Positions 35,038 through 45,787 of a DNA stretch of 60,000 bases are shown here, piece by piece. A program made the translations under genes and the position numbers. Source of the DNA: Owenia fusiformis (lineage: Eukaryota > Annelida > Polychaeta > Sabellida > Oweniidae). The DNA lies in contig CAIIXF020000011.1 of the NCBI GenBank assembly GCA_903813345.2, positions 3,374,571 through 3,434,570 on the forward strand, written 5' to 3'. The notes beneath the pieces were generated by a model, which was given only the letters and a program-made list of their open reading frames with translations, had not been told where the DNA came from and searched no databases. The first letter of the stretch is position 1. Every line of letters begins with the position of its first letter.

Positions 35038-36180
35038 GGTGCCATGGAAGTTAACAGGAAATGACGAAACAAAACCTTTTAAGCCCTTTGAAAGTGTGAC
35101 TGAAAAAAAGCTAAAAGAAGGAGCTAGGGAAGGTCACTGAACAGAATATTTTGAATATCATTCATAGAAAAAGAAAAAAAAATGAAAAAAACTGATTTGA
35201 AAAGCGATCTATTTTCCTTTTTATGACCGCCATTTTAGTTTAAGACAATTTTCTAAAATTTCAAAGATTGTATCAGTTAGAGCTAGGGCTGGCACGGAAC
35301 GGAACGGAACGGAATTCGGAACTTGGCTTCGGAATTCGGAACTTTCGGAATTTCGGACCTTATCTAAAATAGTTCCTACTTCTCCCCTTAAGTTCTCATT
35401 TTTGTTACCATTGGAACAGCAGTGTACAACTATATATATATAAGTTGTATCATGTTTATTAAATACAAACACTAACACTATCTAACTGCCAGAACAAGAG
35501 GTATACATGTTCAAAACTAATGGCAAAATGTTAATGTCCTTGCCTTCTTGGCACCTTGGCATACAACTGATGTATATTGTATATTGTCTTTCTTACAATA
35601 ATTGTCTTTTCTTATGGGTACTGAATATATATATAAAACAATCATACTTTATTTATTTCTATCATTCATTACATATAAAACAACTTTACCAAGTGAAAAT
35701 GTTTAATAATTATATATATTTATTGATTTTGTTTCATACTAGTTCGCTATAGCGAGTTAGCGTGTCGCTATAACGATAAGTGAATGTTCTTAACGGAAAA
35801 TAAAAGTTCCGAAAATTATCGGAATATGAGAAGGTAGGTCCGAAAGTCCGTTTCCGAAGGCAAAATCGGACGGTTCGGACAATAATTCCGTTCCGTGCCA
35901 GCCCTAGTTAGAGCATTATATTGGGTACATTTTCTGAAAATTTCAAAAGATTCTGTTCAGTGACCTTCCCTAGCTCCTACTTATAGCTTTTTTTCAGTCA
36001 CACTTTCAAAGGGCTAAAAAGGTTAATGCATCATGTTTAGGGTCATTCTGACCATGCACATTGTGATCCTGGTCATGTAAATGATAGTAAATTGACTGGA
36101 GGTCAAACCAGAACTCTGTAATCTTCGTTCAAAAAATGTCACTTCCTATTTCGTCATTTCCTGTTAACTTCCATGGCACC
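35038..36180. mobile_element. TTAA-target DNA element upstream of lectin E
   Basis: Ends GGTGCCATGGAAGTTAACAG and CTGTTAACTTCCATGGCACC are perfect inverted repeats next to TTAA on both sides (35034-35037, 36181-36184). A second inner inverted pair is CTAGGGAAGGTCACTGAACA / TGTTCAGTGACCTTCCCTAG. No transposase seen. A hAT-like element is nested inside. Confidence 0.85.
35284..35906. mobile_element. hAT-like nonautonomous element nested in the TTAA element
   Basis: Ends TAGGGCTGGCACGGAACGGA and TCCGTTCCGTGCCAGCCCTA (right end with minor differences) are inverted repeats. An 8-bp target duplication GTTAGAGC lies at 35276-35283 and 35907-35914. The 8-bp duplication and TAGGGCTGGCA ends fit the hAT superfamily. 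GGAAC direct repeats near the left end. No transposase. Confidence 0.85.
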
Positions 36181-36201
36181 TTAAGTTTGAAAAAGTGTGT
36201 A

Positions 36202-36327
36202 AATGGGTTTTCTTTGAGATAATGAATTGATCGAAAAGATACACCGTCCTGTCTTCATTGTCAGAAAATAGTCATAATCCAAGATATAACCTTCTGAAAT
36301 TGTTTGCGATAACCTACGTGCTCCTTT
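36202..36327. repeat. Terminal fragment of the 53540 TIR element before lectin E
   Basis: Reverse complement of the left end at 53540-53660, nearly identical (TGTCTTCATTGTCAGAAAAT, AAGATATAACCTTCTGAAAT, TTGTTTGCGATAACC). It stops at the ATGGAATCTAATTTTAGG that starts the lectin E exon region. Confidence 0.8.
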
Positions 36328-36349
36328 TCAAATGGAATCTAATTTTAGG

Positions 36350-37022
36350 ATGCATGCGCAGATAATCAGCGGAGTAGTCATTCTTTTGAGCCTTTTGACA
36401 GCTGCGTTGGCATTTGCTACTGAGGCAAAAGCCGGGTGTCCAGGCGGGTTTTCCAACTACGCTGGTCACTACTACTTTTACGCAGATAGTTCTGAGCCCA
36501 AATTAACATGGTTCGACGCAAGTGCGTTATGTGTTTCGAAGGGTGCTTATTTAGTAAACATAGGCTCTCGTGGTGAACAGGCGGATATCGAGAGATTGGT
36601 ACATAATACTACAAGAGAAAACTTTTGGATAGGTGAGAGAAGTTTAAGTTTAAATACGATAAAACGTCGAGAGGTGGATACACATTTTTCTTTAAAGTGG
36701 CATCGTTTTGAAACATAACTTGAACTGAAATATTGCGGAATTGACATACCTTTATATTTCAAGATGTTTTATCTAATTGTTTACGTTGTCGATATTGGTA
36801 GTAGGAAACTCTATTGGCCAAAACCAACAATATTGGACCAAGGGAAATGCAGTTCGCAGTACTGACGGGTATACTAATTGGAAAACTGGTGAACCGTCTA
36901 GACTTCATAGAGGCAACCGGGAACCATGCATGTGTATTTGGGGCGATTGGGGTCATCGATGGAATGATCTAGACTGCTTTGCTCGTATTTTTTACATTTG
37001 TGAGCATGATAATTCGCAATAG
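36350..37022 (+). CDS. Secreted C-type lectin-like protein E (167 aa)
   Basis: Exons 36350-36632 and 36802-37022, phase 1, donor GTGAGA. The acceptor is a doubled TAGTAG: using the first gives V-G-N-S-I-G, the second (36805) drops one residue (G-N-S-I-G) without changing frame. An in-frame ATG at 36332 precedes the exon-1 acceptor, so 36350 is preferred. Close paralog of lectin C: signal peptide, CPGGF, LTWFDASALC, YTNW, GEPSR, CMCIW, WND, YICEHDNS. The second CTLD cysteine is changed to Tyr (GHYYFYA, TAC for TGC), so the N-terminal hairpin disulfide cannot form, while the extra Cys in CMC remains. It may fold differently or be decaying. Confidence 0.82.
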
Positions 37023-37204
37023 TGAAATGCACACTAGAAATGAAATAATATATCAGCATCATAACATGACGTAAACTTTGCTTTTCGTTTTGAGAACCAT
37101 GAACATGCAACATCATTGAAGCGATCGGTTGATAGTGTTTGAGGAAATGTCCATATTAATCATACGGTACATTTCACACTACATGTTACAGAAAACATTG
37201 AATT

Positions 37205-37512
37205 AAGAAATATAGACCGAAAAGCAGGGTAATATTGTTGAATACACCCCGCAGGGCTAGGCACAAACGTTAGAAAGTTTTTGTGCCTAGCCCTAAGGGG
37301 TGTATTCGACGATATCACCCCTGCTCTGAGGTCTATATTACGATTCGAACATGAAAACTCACCAAAATGTTTCGATGGTCCGCCATTACTACGACCCACC
37401 GTTATGACGTCACACTTTACACGTATTACCAGGGGTATTGATCGCGAATATACCCCGGGTGGAATGTTGACTTTGTTTACAGTTTATAGAAGGCGTGAAT
37501 ACAGTCATGTTC
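37205..37512. mobile_element. 308-bp insertion after lectin E
   Basis: Compared with the same place after lectin C (ACATTGAATTGCTTTTATCG, about 25341), lectin E has 308 extra bp flanked by GAATT at 37200-37204 and 37513-37517. It contains a strong hairpin (AGGGCTAGGCACAAA / TTTGTGCCTAGCCCT inside ACACCCC / GGGGTGT). Part (ATTCGAACATGAAAACTCACC) also occurs at about 18510. Confidence 0.75.
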
Positions 37513-38480
37513 GAATTGTTTTTATCGCCTGTGTTTTAATACACTTAGATGACGACCTAATTCGTCATAAAATTCAGGGTCATTTAGATTTTCCTCCTTT
37601 TAAAACACGTATGGCCAGGGCAGAGCTACATTAGTTGTACAATATGCTTCGTTGATTACTTGCGCAAGGATGTAACAGTTATTACGCAAATACGCACACG
37701 CACAGGTACATACTTAATTAATTGATGATGAAATAAAAAATAAGTTTATTATTTGAATGAAAGTTGTTTTCAAATATTCCCACAAACATGTTACATGAAG
37801 CATGAATATTGTGTCAAGTCGATTTATTTACAAAATGATTAATTTACAAACTAAGTTATTTACAAAATAAGTTTGACAATCAGAAGTCACATTTTGATTT
37901 AGCCTGTTAACGATTGGCGATTTTAAAAAGTCATCATTTACCATAAATACCCAAACTAATGAAAGTAAGGTAGAAAATTAAGTTTCAAACATTGACCTGC
38001 TTCATATGCTTTAAACGCCATGTTACCAAATCAACGGATGAGAGTGAAAAGTGTACCCGATGTATGGTTCCATTTGCATTGATTCATATCTGAACATGTG
38101 GATCTCGTGCTTCGCAAGATAATAAGAAACCTCGTGATGAATCCCTTGAAGTGATTTATATTAATGTTTAACCAGATATCACAGGATAACAAAGATCTAT
38201 TAACAGAGTCCAATTGTATGAAATGGGGAACTGATAACGGTGTAATAACAATGAGATTCAAGTCAAGTATGATGTGTAAATTTCAACATTACTTGATTTA
38301 ATTCTGAAGAGGTATTGGGATATTTCTGCATCAAAAATAAAACTGAAGGAAAGCGGAAGTCGTATCCTGATTGATGCAATTTACGGCATGTTATGGCATT
38401 CCATTATAAATAATTAGAAAAAACGTACACTTTATGAAATCCGCACTCTCATTTTTCGTACCTACAGTATTTGACTTTAA

Positions 38481-38560
38481 CACGTGCAAACAAGGTTTTA
38501 CCAAATTACAAACTAAAAGTGAGGTCTCGTAAATAAAATATTGAATTGAGGGACGCAGTG
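38481..38560 (+). promoter_or_regulatory. Upstream region of T1 with conserved E-box
   Basis: CACGTG at 38481-38486 about 75 bp before the start codon. The same CACGTGCAAA and the block TTTTACCA...ACAAACTAAA...CTCGTAAA, TATTGAATTGAGG are kept before T2 (CACGTG at 50163). Similarity reflects the recent duplication at least in part. No TATA box of the lectin type. Confidence 0.4.
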
Positions 38561-41500
38561 ATGTCAAATGACAAACGCCCGATACTCCCCGAGGCGGTGC
38601 TTCCGGGTGAGAGTATTGTTCCCACAAATACGCTACCCAAAACAGATGGTCCACAACATAACCCTAACAATAATGCTGACGACGATGAAAGTTTTCCTGA
38701 ACTGAATAAAATCCCGGGAGATAATCTAAAGGTACGTCTTATAACAGTTTCTTAAAAATGAAAATAAACATTTAATTCTTAAACGAGAGGAAAGTACACG
38801 AATAAGTATTTAACTTCACAGTGAAAATGCATCATGGTCCATCAGTATTTACTAAAACTAAATGATCACAGGTTTATTTTTACGGGTAATAATGTTTTGT
38901 TGTACAGTTTCAGAAGTTCAATTCAGTAGTTATTATATTTCGTAAAAAGTCTTTATCCTGTAATGTTTATTTACGCTCGAAATCAGGAAATGGTGAATTC
39001 TTATCATTGAATTCTTGTTTCCGAGCAACTTTATGCATGCAATTAAAACTATATAGTCTTACAACTGTAAAATGGTATATCACTTTTCCAGTTCAGCAAG
39101 ACCAATGGGCTCACCGTTTTAACTACGGCAGTTTTTATAGTTGGAGAAATGGCCGGAAGTGGCATCCTTGCTTTACCAGATGCGGTAAAAAATACAGGTG
39201 AGTCTGGGATGGTGCCCGATAGTACAGTTTCCATATAAGAAAATATATTTGAAATCTCGCTTAATCTCGTTTTTCGTGGAATTCTGAGAGATCTGTTCAT
39301 TAGATCTTTAATACCTTACTTTCCCTTCTTTTAAACGGCCCATCTAAATTCAGCTTTTTTTCTTCAAAATAACTTTCATTTATGCAGTTATGCTACTTTA
39401 ATCATTTTCCCTGACTTTCTTTCTCAACTTTTCTAAAAAAAACTGCAAATCGCAATTGATGCAATGTTCAATTATCTAAAAACCTAGGTTTATTAGTTCA
39501 ACAATCCAAATTTGATGATTAATCACAATACATTAACAGGATCATCACATGGTACACCATATAAGTTTTAGTCACATTCAACCAATAATTTTTGATAAAT
39601 CATGAAATTAAGTCACTATTCCAAGATCTTAAGACAACAGTCCATGACAGTCTGGCCCAAATAAAAAGCTGATAAAGGCTTGCAGCACTAGTATTTTTGT
39701 TTATTTGATATTATAGAATGGTTATTATCAACGGTTACTAATAAACAAATGTAATAAACAATGTCATGTATTGCTAAGATGTAATTCTGATTAGGGTGTC
39801 ATCCACTTGAAAATGTATTATTCTAATCGTATCTTCTAACCTTATTGGAAATAAACAAATGACATAACATAAAAAAGAAATAGGATTTTGCCATTATTTG
39901 AAAAACTTGTTTTTTCCTGCCTGGAATTGGAATTGGAATTTTTCATGTTTACTCTATTTTGCTAAAAATGTTTGACAACGGTTAGTACATAAGTGGTTTT
40001 GAAAATTCACGAACAGCAATTATATATAATCAAGCTCTGAATAAAAGTTTACTATGTGTACCTTGTTCTTTTAGGGTGGATTGGTATTGTGCTTATATTG
40101 GCGTGTGGCCTGGGAGCAGGGTTCACAGGGGTCAGACTAGGCCAATGTTGGGTCATAGTACAGAGTCGATATACAGAATACCAGGGGCACGTACGATATC
40201 CTTACCCGGCTATCGGCTACAAATGTTTTGGAAACTATGGACGTTATCCGGTCTCTTTTTGTATTAACTTTACCCTGTTTGGTGTTTCGACGGTGTTCCT
40301 GTTGCTGGCCGCCCAGAATATTCAGTCACTCATTTTCTCATGGACGGGCACGCATTTCTCCTATTGCATCCTGTTGATTATACTAGCTGCAATTTTACTC
40401 CCATTGTCATGGTTAGGAACGCCAAATGACTTCTGGTAAGAGAAGGGGCCCGGATATGCGGAAATGTATTAAATGGCATTTCTTATAAGTTATATCCCTT
40501 TTAGATTTTTATCTCCATCCATGTTTAAGTAAGTTCAAATGCACAATATGTACTTAACAATTGATATTATACTGCATCACTGCATATAACCGACTCATCA
40601 CTACACTATCTAGGACATATTTTTGATTTTTAACATATGAGTATGTTATCATATGTTTAGCATTTAAGTACATGTAGGTGGTGGAGCTGCCAGTCATGTC
40701 GGTTACCCCCTCCCCTACATTTAAGACACAGTAGTACACATATACAACAAGGGGTAAAGCGGTTGCGAGCTTTCATTGCTGAAATTTGAAACTTTATAAT
40801 GAAAGTGGCTATGCTAATCTAAATGAAGGCCCTATTAAGCAATTTTTGTTTTAGGTTCGTTGGCGTCGGGGCGATGGCTGCTACAGCAGTCGCTTGTCTA
40901 CTTCTATTCATTGGAAACCTTCTAGAATCCCGTGGTGTAGATATTAGTACTGTTAAACACACACGTCCGACATTTCAATCTTTCTTCCTCGGTTTTGGCG
41001 CCATTTTGTTTTCATTTGGCGGGCATGCGGCATATCCCACAATACAACACGATATGGTTGAGCCACAGAAGTTTCCCAAAGCGATATTGATAGCATATTC
41101 AAGTAAGGAATAATGTAATATTGGATGTTATATGTCAGTCTAAGAATGAGATACATAGCCGTACTTTCCAATTGATCTGATGGCTCGTCCAAAACACTTA
41201 ATGGCAGATCTACACTGTCTCTGCAAATCTCGTTTGAATGTTGTACATGCATTCCCGTGCAAACTGAATTGTCTAAAAATCAAAATTAATTACTTAAATC
41301 CCTTGTAAGAATAACACACTAGGCCTGCACAATAATTATCATATTGTTCACTTTGTGGCTTGTTGCTAGTAAAGACGGTTGGTTTGGAATCTAAATAAAA
41401 TCAGAATAAATTACTGTGAAAGGTTCATGGTAAAATGGAAATCTTAACGACTTCGTATAGATACTTCACTGCTTCTTTGTACACACCGGTAGCAAAATGC

Positions 41501-43503
41501 ACTTACTTTTCAGCTATCATGTGTATGTACATTCCCGTCTCTTCATCCGGGTATTTCATATACTTTTCAGCTATCATGTGTATGTACATTCCTGTCTCTT
41601 CATCCGGGTATTTCATATATTTCGTATACTTTTCAGCTATCATGTGTATGTACATTCCTGTCTCTTCATCCGGGTATTTCATATACTTTTCAGCTATCAT
41701 GTGTATGTACATTCCTGTCTCTTCATCCGGGTATTTCATCTTCGGAGACAACTTACAGACCAACGTTTTACAGAATCTAAACACACAGCCGGTTATCCGA
41801 CAAATTGTGGAAGTCCTCATCATATTGCACCTTATGCTCGGGTTTATTATCGTCATCAATCCCCTCAGCCAAGAAGTAGAAGAACTCTTCAAGATTCCAC
41901 ATTGTAAGTTTCAGGGCCAACGTGCAGTCCAATCGTAACGCTTTTTATTAACATTGAATAAATGGATTCTATTCAGTTTTCAATAATGTATTTTTGATTC
42001 TTTCAAATGGGGTGAAATCTAATGTACTAATATATGCACCTTTTGCGTATAAAAGGTGGTAGTAACCATTACATAAAAAGTACCATCCTGATATCGGAGA
42101 CTAGCCTGTAATCATCAAAATAAACCTCCTCTTTTTGATATTTTTACATCTAAATGCAGCAATCCTTTGCAATATAAAATAATTGCTGAAATAGTTTAAA
42201 GATTGATTAAATTCACCCAGGTCATTCATTGCAATGGGATACAAGTAACCAATCGTTTTTCTTCTTTTCAGCGTTCAACTGGAAGCGGTGCCTTCTCAGA
42301 TCTGGGATTGTTTGTCTCGTACTCTTTGTTGGCGAGTCAATACCTCATTTTGGTGTAATTCTCAATCTCATTGGTGGCTCTAGTACGACATTTCTAGTAT
42401 TCGTCTTTCCGTCAATATTTTATCTGAAGCTGTGTAGCATGAAGGGAGACTGGGATGAAATGTAAGTATGGCTGTACAGTATACAATTGTTGACCTCTGG
42501 AGAAATAAAATAAAAATATTTTTAAATAAAGATGGCATGGCAGTCTCTGTGTTTATTTATTCTTCTCAATATCGATCACTACTGCCATCTTTATATCTGC
42601 TTAAAAACCTTTCTCCCTGAAACCCTAAGCTTATTAAAGAGATTAAGCTTGCATATAAAGTTGAAACGCCAACCTATATACGTATGACCAATCGCCCATA
42701 CAAATGCATAGCTTAAATATTTTCCCTTCACGTTTAGGTTGTGAAAGACATTGCAAGCTTAAACTGCTTAAACTCCCCAATGTGACATTTGAACGGCGCT
42801 AGGATTTGTCTAAAGTGTTTGCATTGCTTAGTTTTAGAGGCTTTTAGAGGAAATATGTTCATATTGAGATGTATTCGGATGTAAAGGTTCTACTGGATAG
42901 TATGCTGCTCAGATTAAAATGATATATCAACCGTGCGTCCCAAGATAACAAAGTACACGATATATAAGTTATTGAGTGATTTGAAGTGCGATACAGGATA
43001 TATTCTGCTCAAGAAATTCCGTATTGGAACGAGACCAAGTTGCAGAGTTGCACTTCAAATCATTCATAACGTTTTTATCGTGTGACCCCCTGTATTGCTA
43101 CTGAGAATGCATGTCTCCTCCGTACTAATATCTTCTGTATTGCGACGGAGATGATCAATGGGGACAATCTCAGTAGCAATTCAGATTTGTACAGCACAAG
43201 AACTGACCAATCAGAAGGCTTCATTTTAGACATCATACGATAGTACATCTTAGTACAATACTTGTAATATTATCAAGCCTTTTGATTCGAAAATGACGAT
43301 AAACTGATAAAAGTCTGAGTTTAATGAACTTAAAGGTCACATTTCATTTTTTCAGAGAAGTTGAGCTGTGGGAAAAAGTTCTTTTAATTATATTATGCTC
43401 AATAGGCGTAGTTGGTGGCGTCGCTTCAACAGTATCAACAATACAATCAATGGTGGACCCGAAAACATTTGTACCACCGTGTTACGTTAATGGTGGTGTC
43501 TAG
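38561..43503 (+). CDS. AAAP-family amino-acid transporter T1 (477 aa, shortest form)
   Basis: Seven exons: 38561-38731, 39092-39197, 40075-40435, 40855-41102, 41694-41903 (most distal acceptor), 42272-42461, 43356-43503; all GT-AG; sum 1434 nt. The protein has a hydrophilic acidic N-terminus ([10 protein letters not shown]), then about 11 membrane spans. TM1 holds the AAAP signature [15 protein letters not shown]; others are [47 protein letters not shown]. The family (Pfam Aa_trans; SLC32/36/38, fungal AVT1) moves amino acids with H+ or Na+ through plasma, vesicle or lysosome membranes; substrate and location cannot be told here. An upstream TTG gives no better start. Exon 5 has four in-frame acceptors (see 41514-41750), so forms of 496, 518 and 537 aa are possible. 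Confidence 0.9.
41514..41750 (+). repeat. Tandem array of 3' splice site plus TM7 exon start
   Basis: Four copies of a unit made of TACTTTTCAG followed by CTATCATGTGTATGTACATT and CCTGTCTCTTCATCCGGGT begin after the AGs ending at 41513, 41570, 41636 and 41693. Periods are 57, 66 and 57 nt; the 66-nt unit has a 9-nt insertion (TTTCGTATA). All periods are multiples of three and the frame is open throughout. T2 has a single copy at 55383. Confidence 0.95.
42638..42778. mobile_element. MITE in T1 intron 6
   Basis: GATTAAGCTTGCATATAAAG at the left and TTGCAAGCTTAAACTGCTTA plus AACTCCCC at the right are inverted ends. The interior matches copies at 43700 and 54943 (CCAACCTATA, ATGACCAATCGCC, TTCACGTTTAGGTTGTGAAA). 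Confidence 0.7.
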
Positions 43504-43699
43504 TTGAATGATACACCACCATGTTACGTCTGTACAACCTGGATACGTAAATGGTGGTGTTGTGGAATGCACTCCCGAAGTGTGGAAATGTGTGTTACGT
43601 TCACTGTGGCATTGAGAGTTCATTTTACATCTTCACCACCATGTAACTTTAATGATAGTGCCGTTTGTACATCCTAACCACCGTCAGACCGCAACAAAA

Positions 43700-43916
43700 G
43701 GGACATTAAACTTGCATATAAAATCGAAAGGCGAACTTATACGAATGACCAGTCGCCTATACAAATGCATCGCTAAAATATTTTCCGTTCACGTTTAGGT
43801 TGTGAAAAGCATTGCAAGCTTAAACCATCCTTCATTCAATAGACTTCATTTATTACTCAATTCAATATGAAAAGAAGTGAAATACCCTTGGACGAAGGAT
43901 GGCTTAAACTCCCCAT
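43700..43916. mobile_element. MITE downstream of T1
   Basis: Same family as 42638: GGGACATTAAACTTGCATATA start, CGTTTAGGTTGTGAAAAGCA, TTGCAAGCTTAAACCATCC, with an additional right part ending GGCTTAAACTCCCC. Confidence 0.65.
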
Positions 43917-43972
43917 TAACTGCTTTATGTGCAACACATTGTTACGGTAAAGGAGAAGACACACTGTGTAAA

Positions 43973-45397
43973 GGTACGTTCACACCAACGGCGAATGCCA
44001 CGCTTTAAATCGGCGAGCAAAGCGCCGTCATTTTTGTCATTTTTCTTCATACCAACGGCGCTTTGATGGCGCTTTAAAGCGGCTTGTAAAATGGCACCAA
44101 AGCGTAACAAAGTTTGATTAAAGCGTCGGGGTCGTAATAGGTCGTAGAAAAGCTCAGAGTAAAACGGGATATTCGGCAAGAGCGCCAAAAAATTTTAAAC
44201 TCTTAAAAAATTTTGGGCGCTCTGTTACGAATCGATTAAGCGCCGAGAGCGTATCAAAGCTTAACAAACCGTAACAAAGCTCAGAAAAACTTGATCCAAA
44301 GCGTAGGAAAGCTTAACATAGCTCTAAAAGGTTCCTCACGCTTTGATCCCGCTTTGATCAGGCTTTGTTACGCTTGAAATCACGCTTTGAAAAGCTTTGA
44401 TAAGCATTATTACGCTTTGATGCGATTATGACGCTTTAAATCAGGCTCTGATACGATTGCAAAACTCTGTTGTGCATTGTTACGCTCTGTTAAGCTCTGT
44501 CACGCATTGGAAAATGTCGAGATCGCCGATTCCATGCCACTTTTGATCCAATGACTATATAAAGATGCAGTAGATCCATAAAACCATTGCATCTTTGACT
44601 CGAGAACACGATGGCAGAACAACGAGATCCAGAAATTCCAGATGGACCAGAGCATGACCTATCTGAAGAAGACATGACGTTTGTCGCACGGCGTGATATA
44701 GCGTGTGAAAACTTTCAAGCGTAACAAAGTCTAGGAAAGCGTTTCAATCCTTGATTAAAGCGTCTCAATTCGTTGGAAAGCTTGAGAGTCCCTCAGGAAA
44801 GTGTAACAAAGAGTGTCAGATATTGATGAAAGCGTCTGACCTCGTGTCAGATCTTCATGCCAGATCGTAGCAAATCTTGAGACATCTTAACGAAGCGTGT
44901 CAAGTGGTAACAGACCGTGAATAGACTGGGGTCCCCGCTTTGAACCAAGCTGTGTTAAGCTATCCTACGCTTTGAGTCAAGCTTTGTTGAGCTTTGTTAC
45001 GGTTTGTTAAGCTTTGATACGCTCTCGGCGCTTCAATCAATTCGTAACAGAGCGCCCAAAATTTTTAAACAGTTTAACATTTTTTGGCGCTCTTGCCGAA
45101 TATCCCGCTTTACTCCGAACTTTTCTACGACCTATTACGATCCCGACGCTTTAATCAAGCTTTGTTACGCTTTGGTGCCGCTTTACAATCCGCTTTAAAG
45201 CGCCATCAAATCGCCGTTGGTGAAAACGCTTAAACAGTTTAAATTTTTTAGCGCTCTTGCCGAATATCCCGCTTTACTTCCGAGCTTTTCTACGACCTAT
45301 TACGACCCCGACGCTTTAATTAAGCTTTGTTACGCTTTGGTGCCGCTTTACAAGCCGCTTTAAAGCGCCATCAAAGCGCCGTTGGTGTGAACGTACC
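43973..45397. mobile_element. Large palindromic element with GGTACGTTCACACCAACGGCG ends
   Basis: Starts GGTACGTTCACACCAACGG and ends CCGTTGGTGTGAACGTACC. The arms continue inward as inverted copies (GGTCGTAATAGGTCGTAG / CTACGACCTATTACGA; GCGCTCTGTTACGAATCGAT / CGTAACAGAGCGCCC). The right arm has a second tandem copy of about 170 bp (45233-45397). Most of it is built from variants of AAGCTTTGTTACGCTTTGAT. No transposase was found; long open frames here are by-products. Confidence 0.85.
44556..44724 (+). other. TATA box and 37-codon ORF inside the palindromic element
   Basis: TATATAAAG at 44556-44564 is followed 47 bp later by an ATG at 44611 that opens a 37-codon frame ending TAA at 44722. 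The peptide is acidic and non-repetitive (MAEQRDPEIPDGPEHD, then LSEEDMTFVARRD) and its DNA does not share the GCTTTG repeats of the arms. It could be the first exon of the parental transposase or a captured host exon. No family recognised. Confidence 0.35.
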
Positions 45398-45787
45398 ATA
45401 AGTAATTAACGGTCAGATCATAGACATAAGGCAATTCACACATATAAAGCAAACATGCTTATTCTGCAATGCAATAGAGCCAATAGATGGATATTATCCA
45501 TGTTAAAGAGTCAATAAAGTTATTCAGAAGCAATGTTACTGGTTTTATATGCTGTTGTTAGTACTTGAAAGTTGTCTAAATGACACCTGTGACCATGGCA
45601 CGCGCAGAGATAAGTTGTGATATTACTCTTTAACTCAAGGGTTTGTGGTACATCAGTCATTATATAACCTCTCTGCCCTGGCTAAATGTTTATCTATTTT
45701 AATGTATCAGATTGTATGATAATGCGAGTTTTGCATACATGAAGTGATACAAGTTTCGCATGAGGCAGATTTCGTATTATTAGGCTT
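45398..45787. other. Intergenic, no gene seen
   Basis: Between the palindromic element and the next foldback element. No repeat family or coding frame recognised. Confidence 0.4.

Noticed and set aside
35507-35752. 81-codon frame between lectins D and E
   Set aside because: Inside a hAT-like element, AT-rich hydrophobic translation with no transposase similarity.
41497-41907. 136-codon and 129-codon frames in other phases of T1 exon 5
   Set aside because: The 57-nt repeats keep all frames open; only the frame continuing exon 4 and 6 encodes the transporter.
43925-44188. 87-codon minus-strand frame
   Set aside because: It lies across the arm of the palindromic element and is built of its repeat words.
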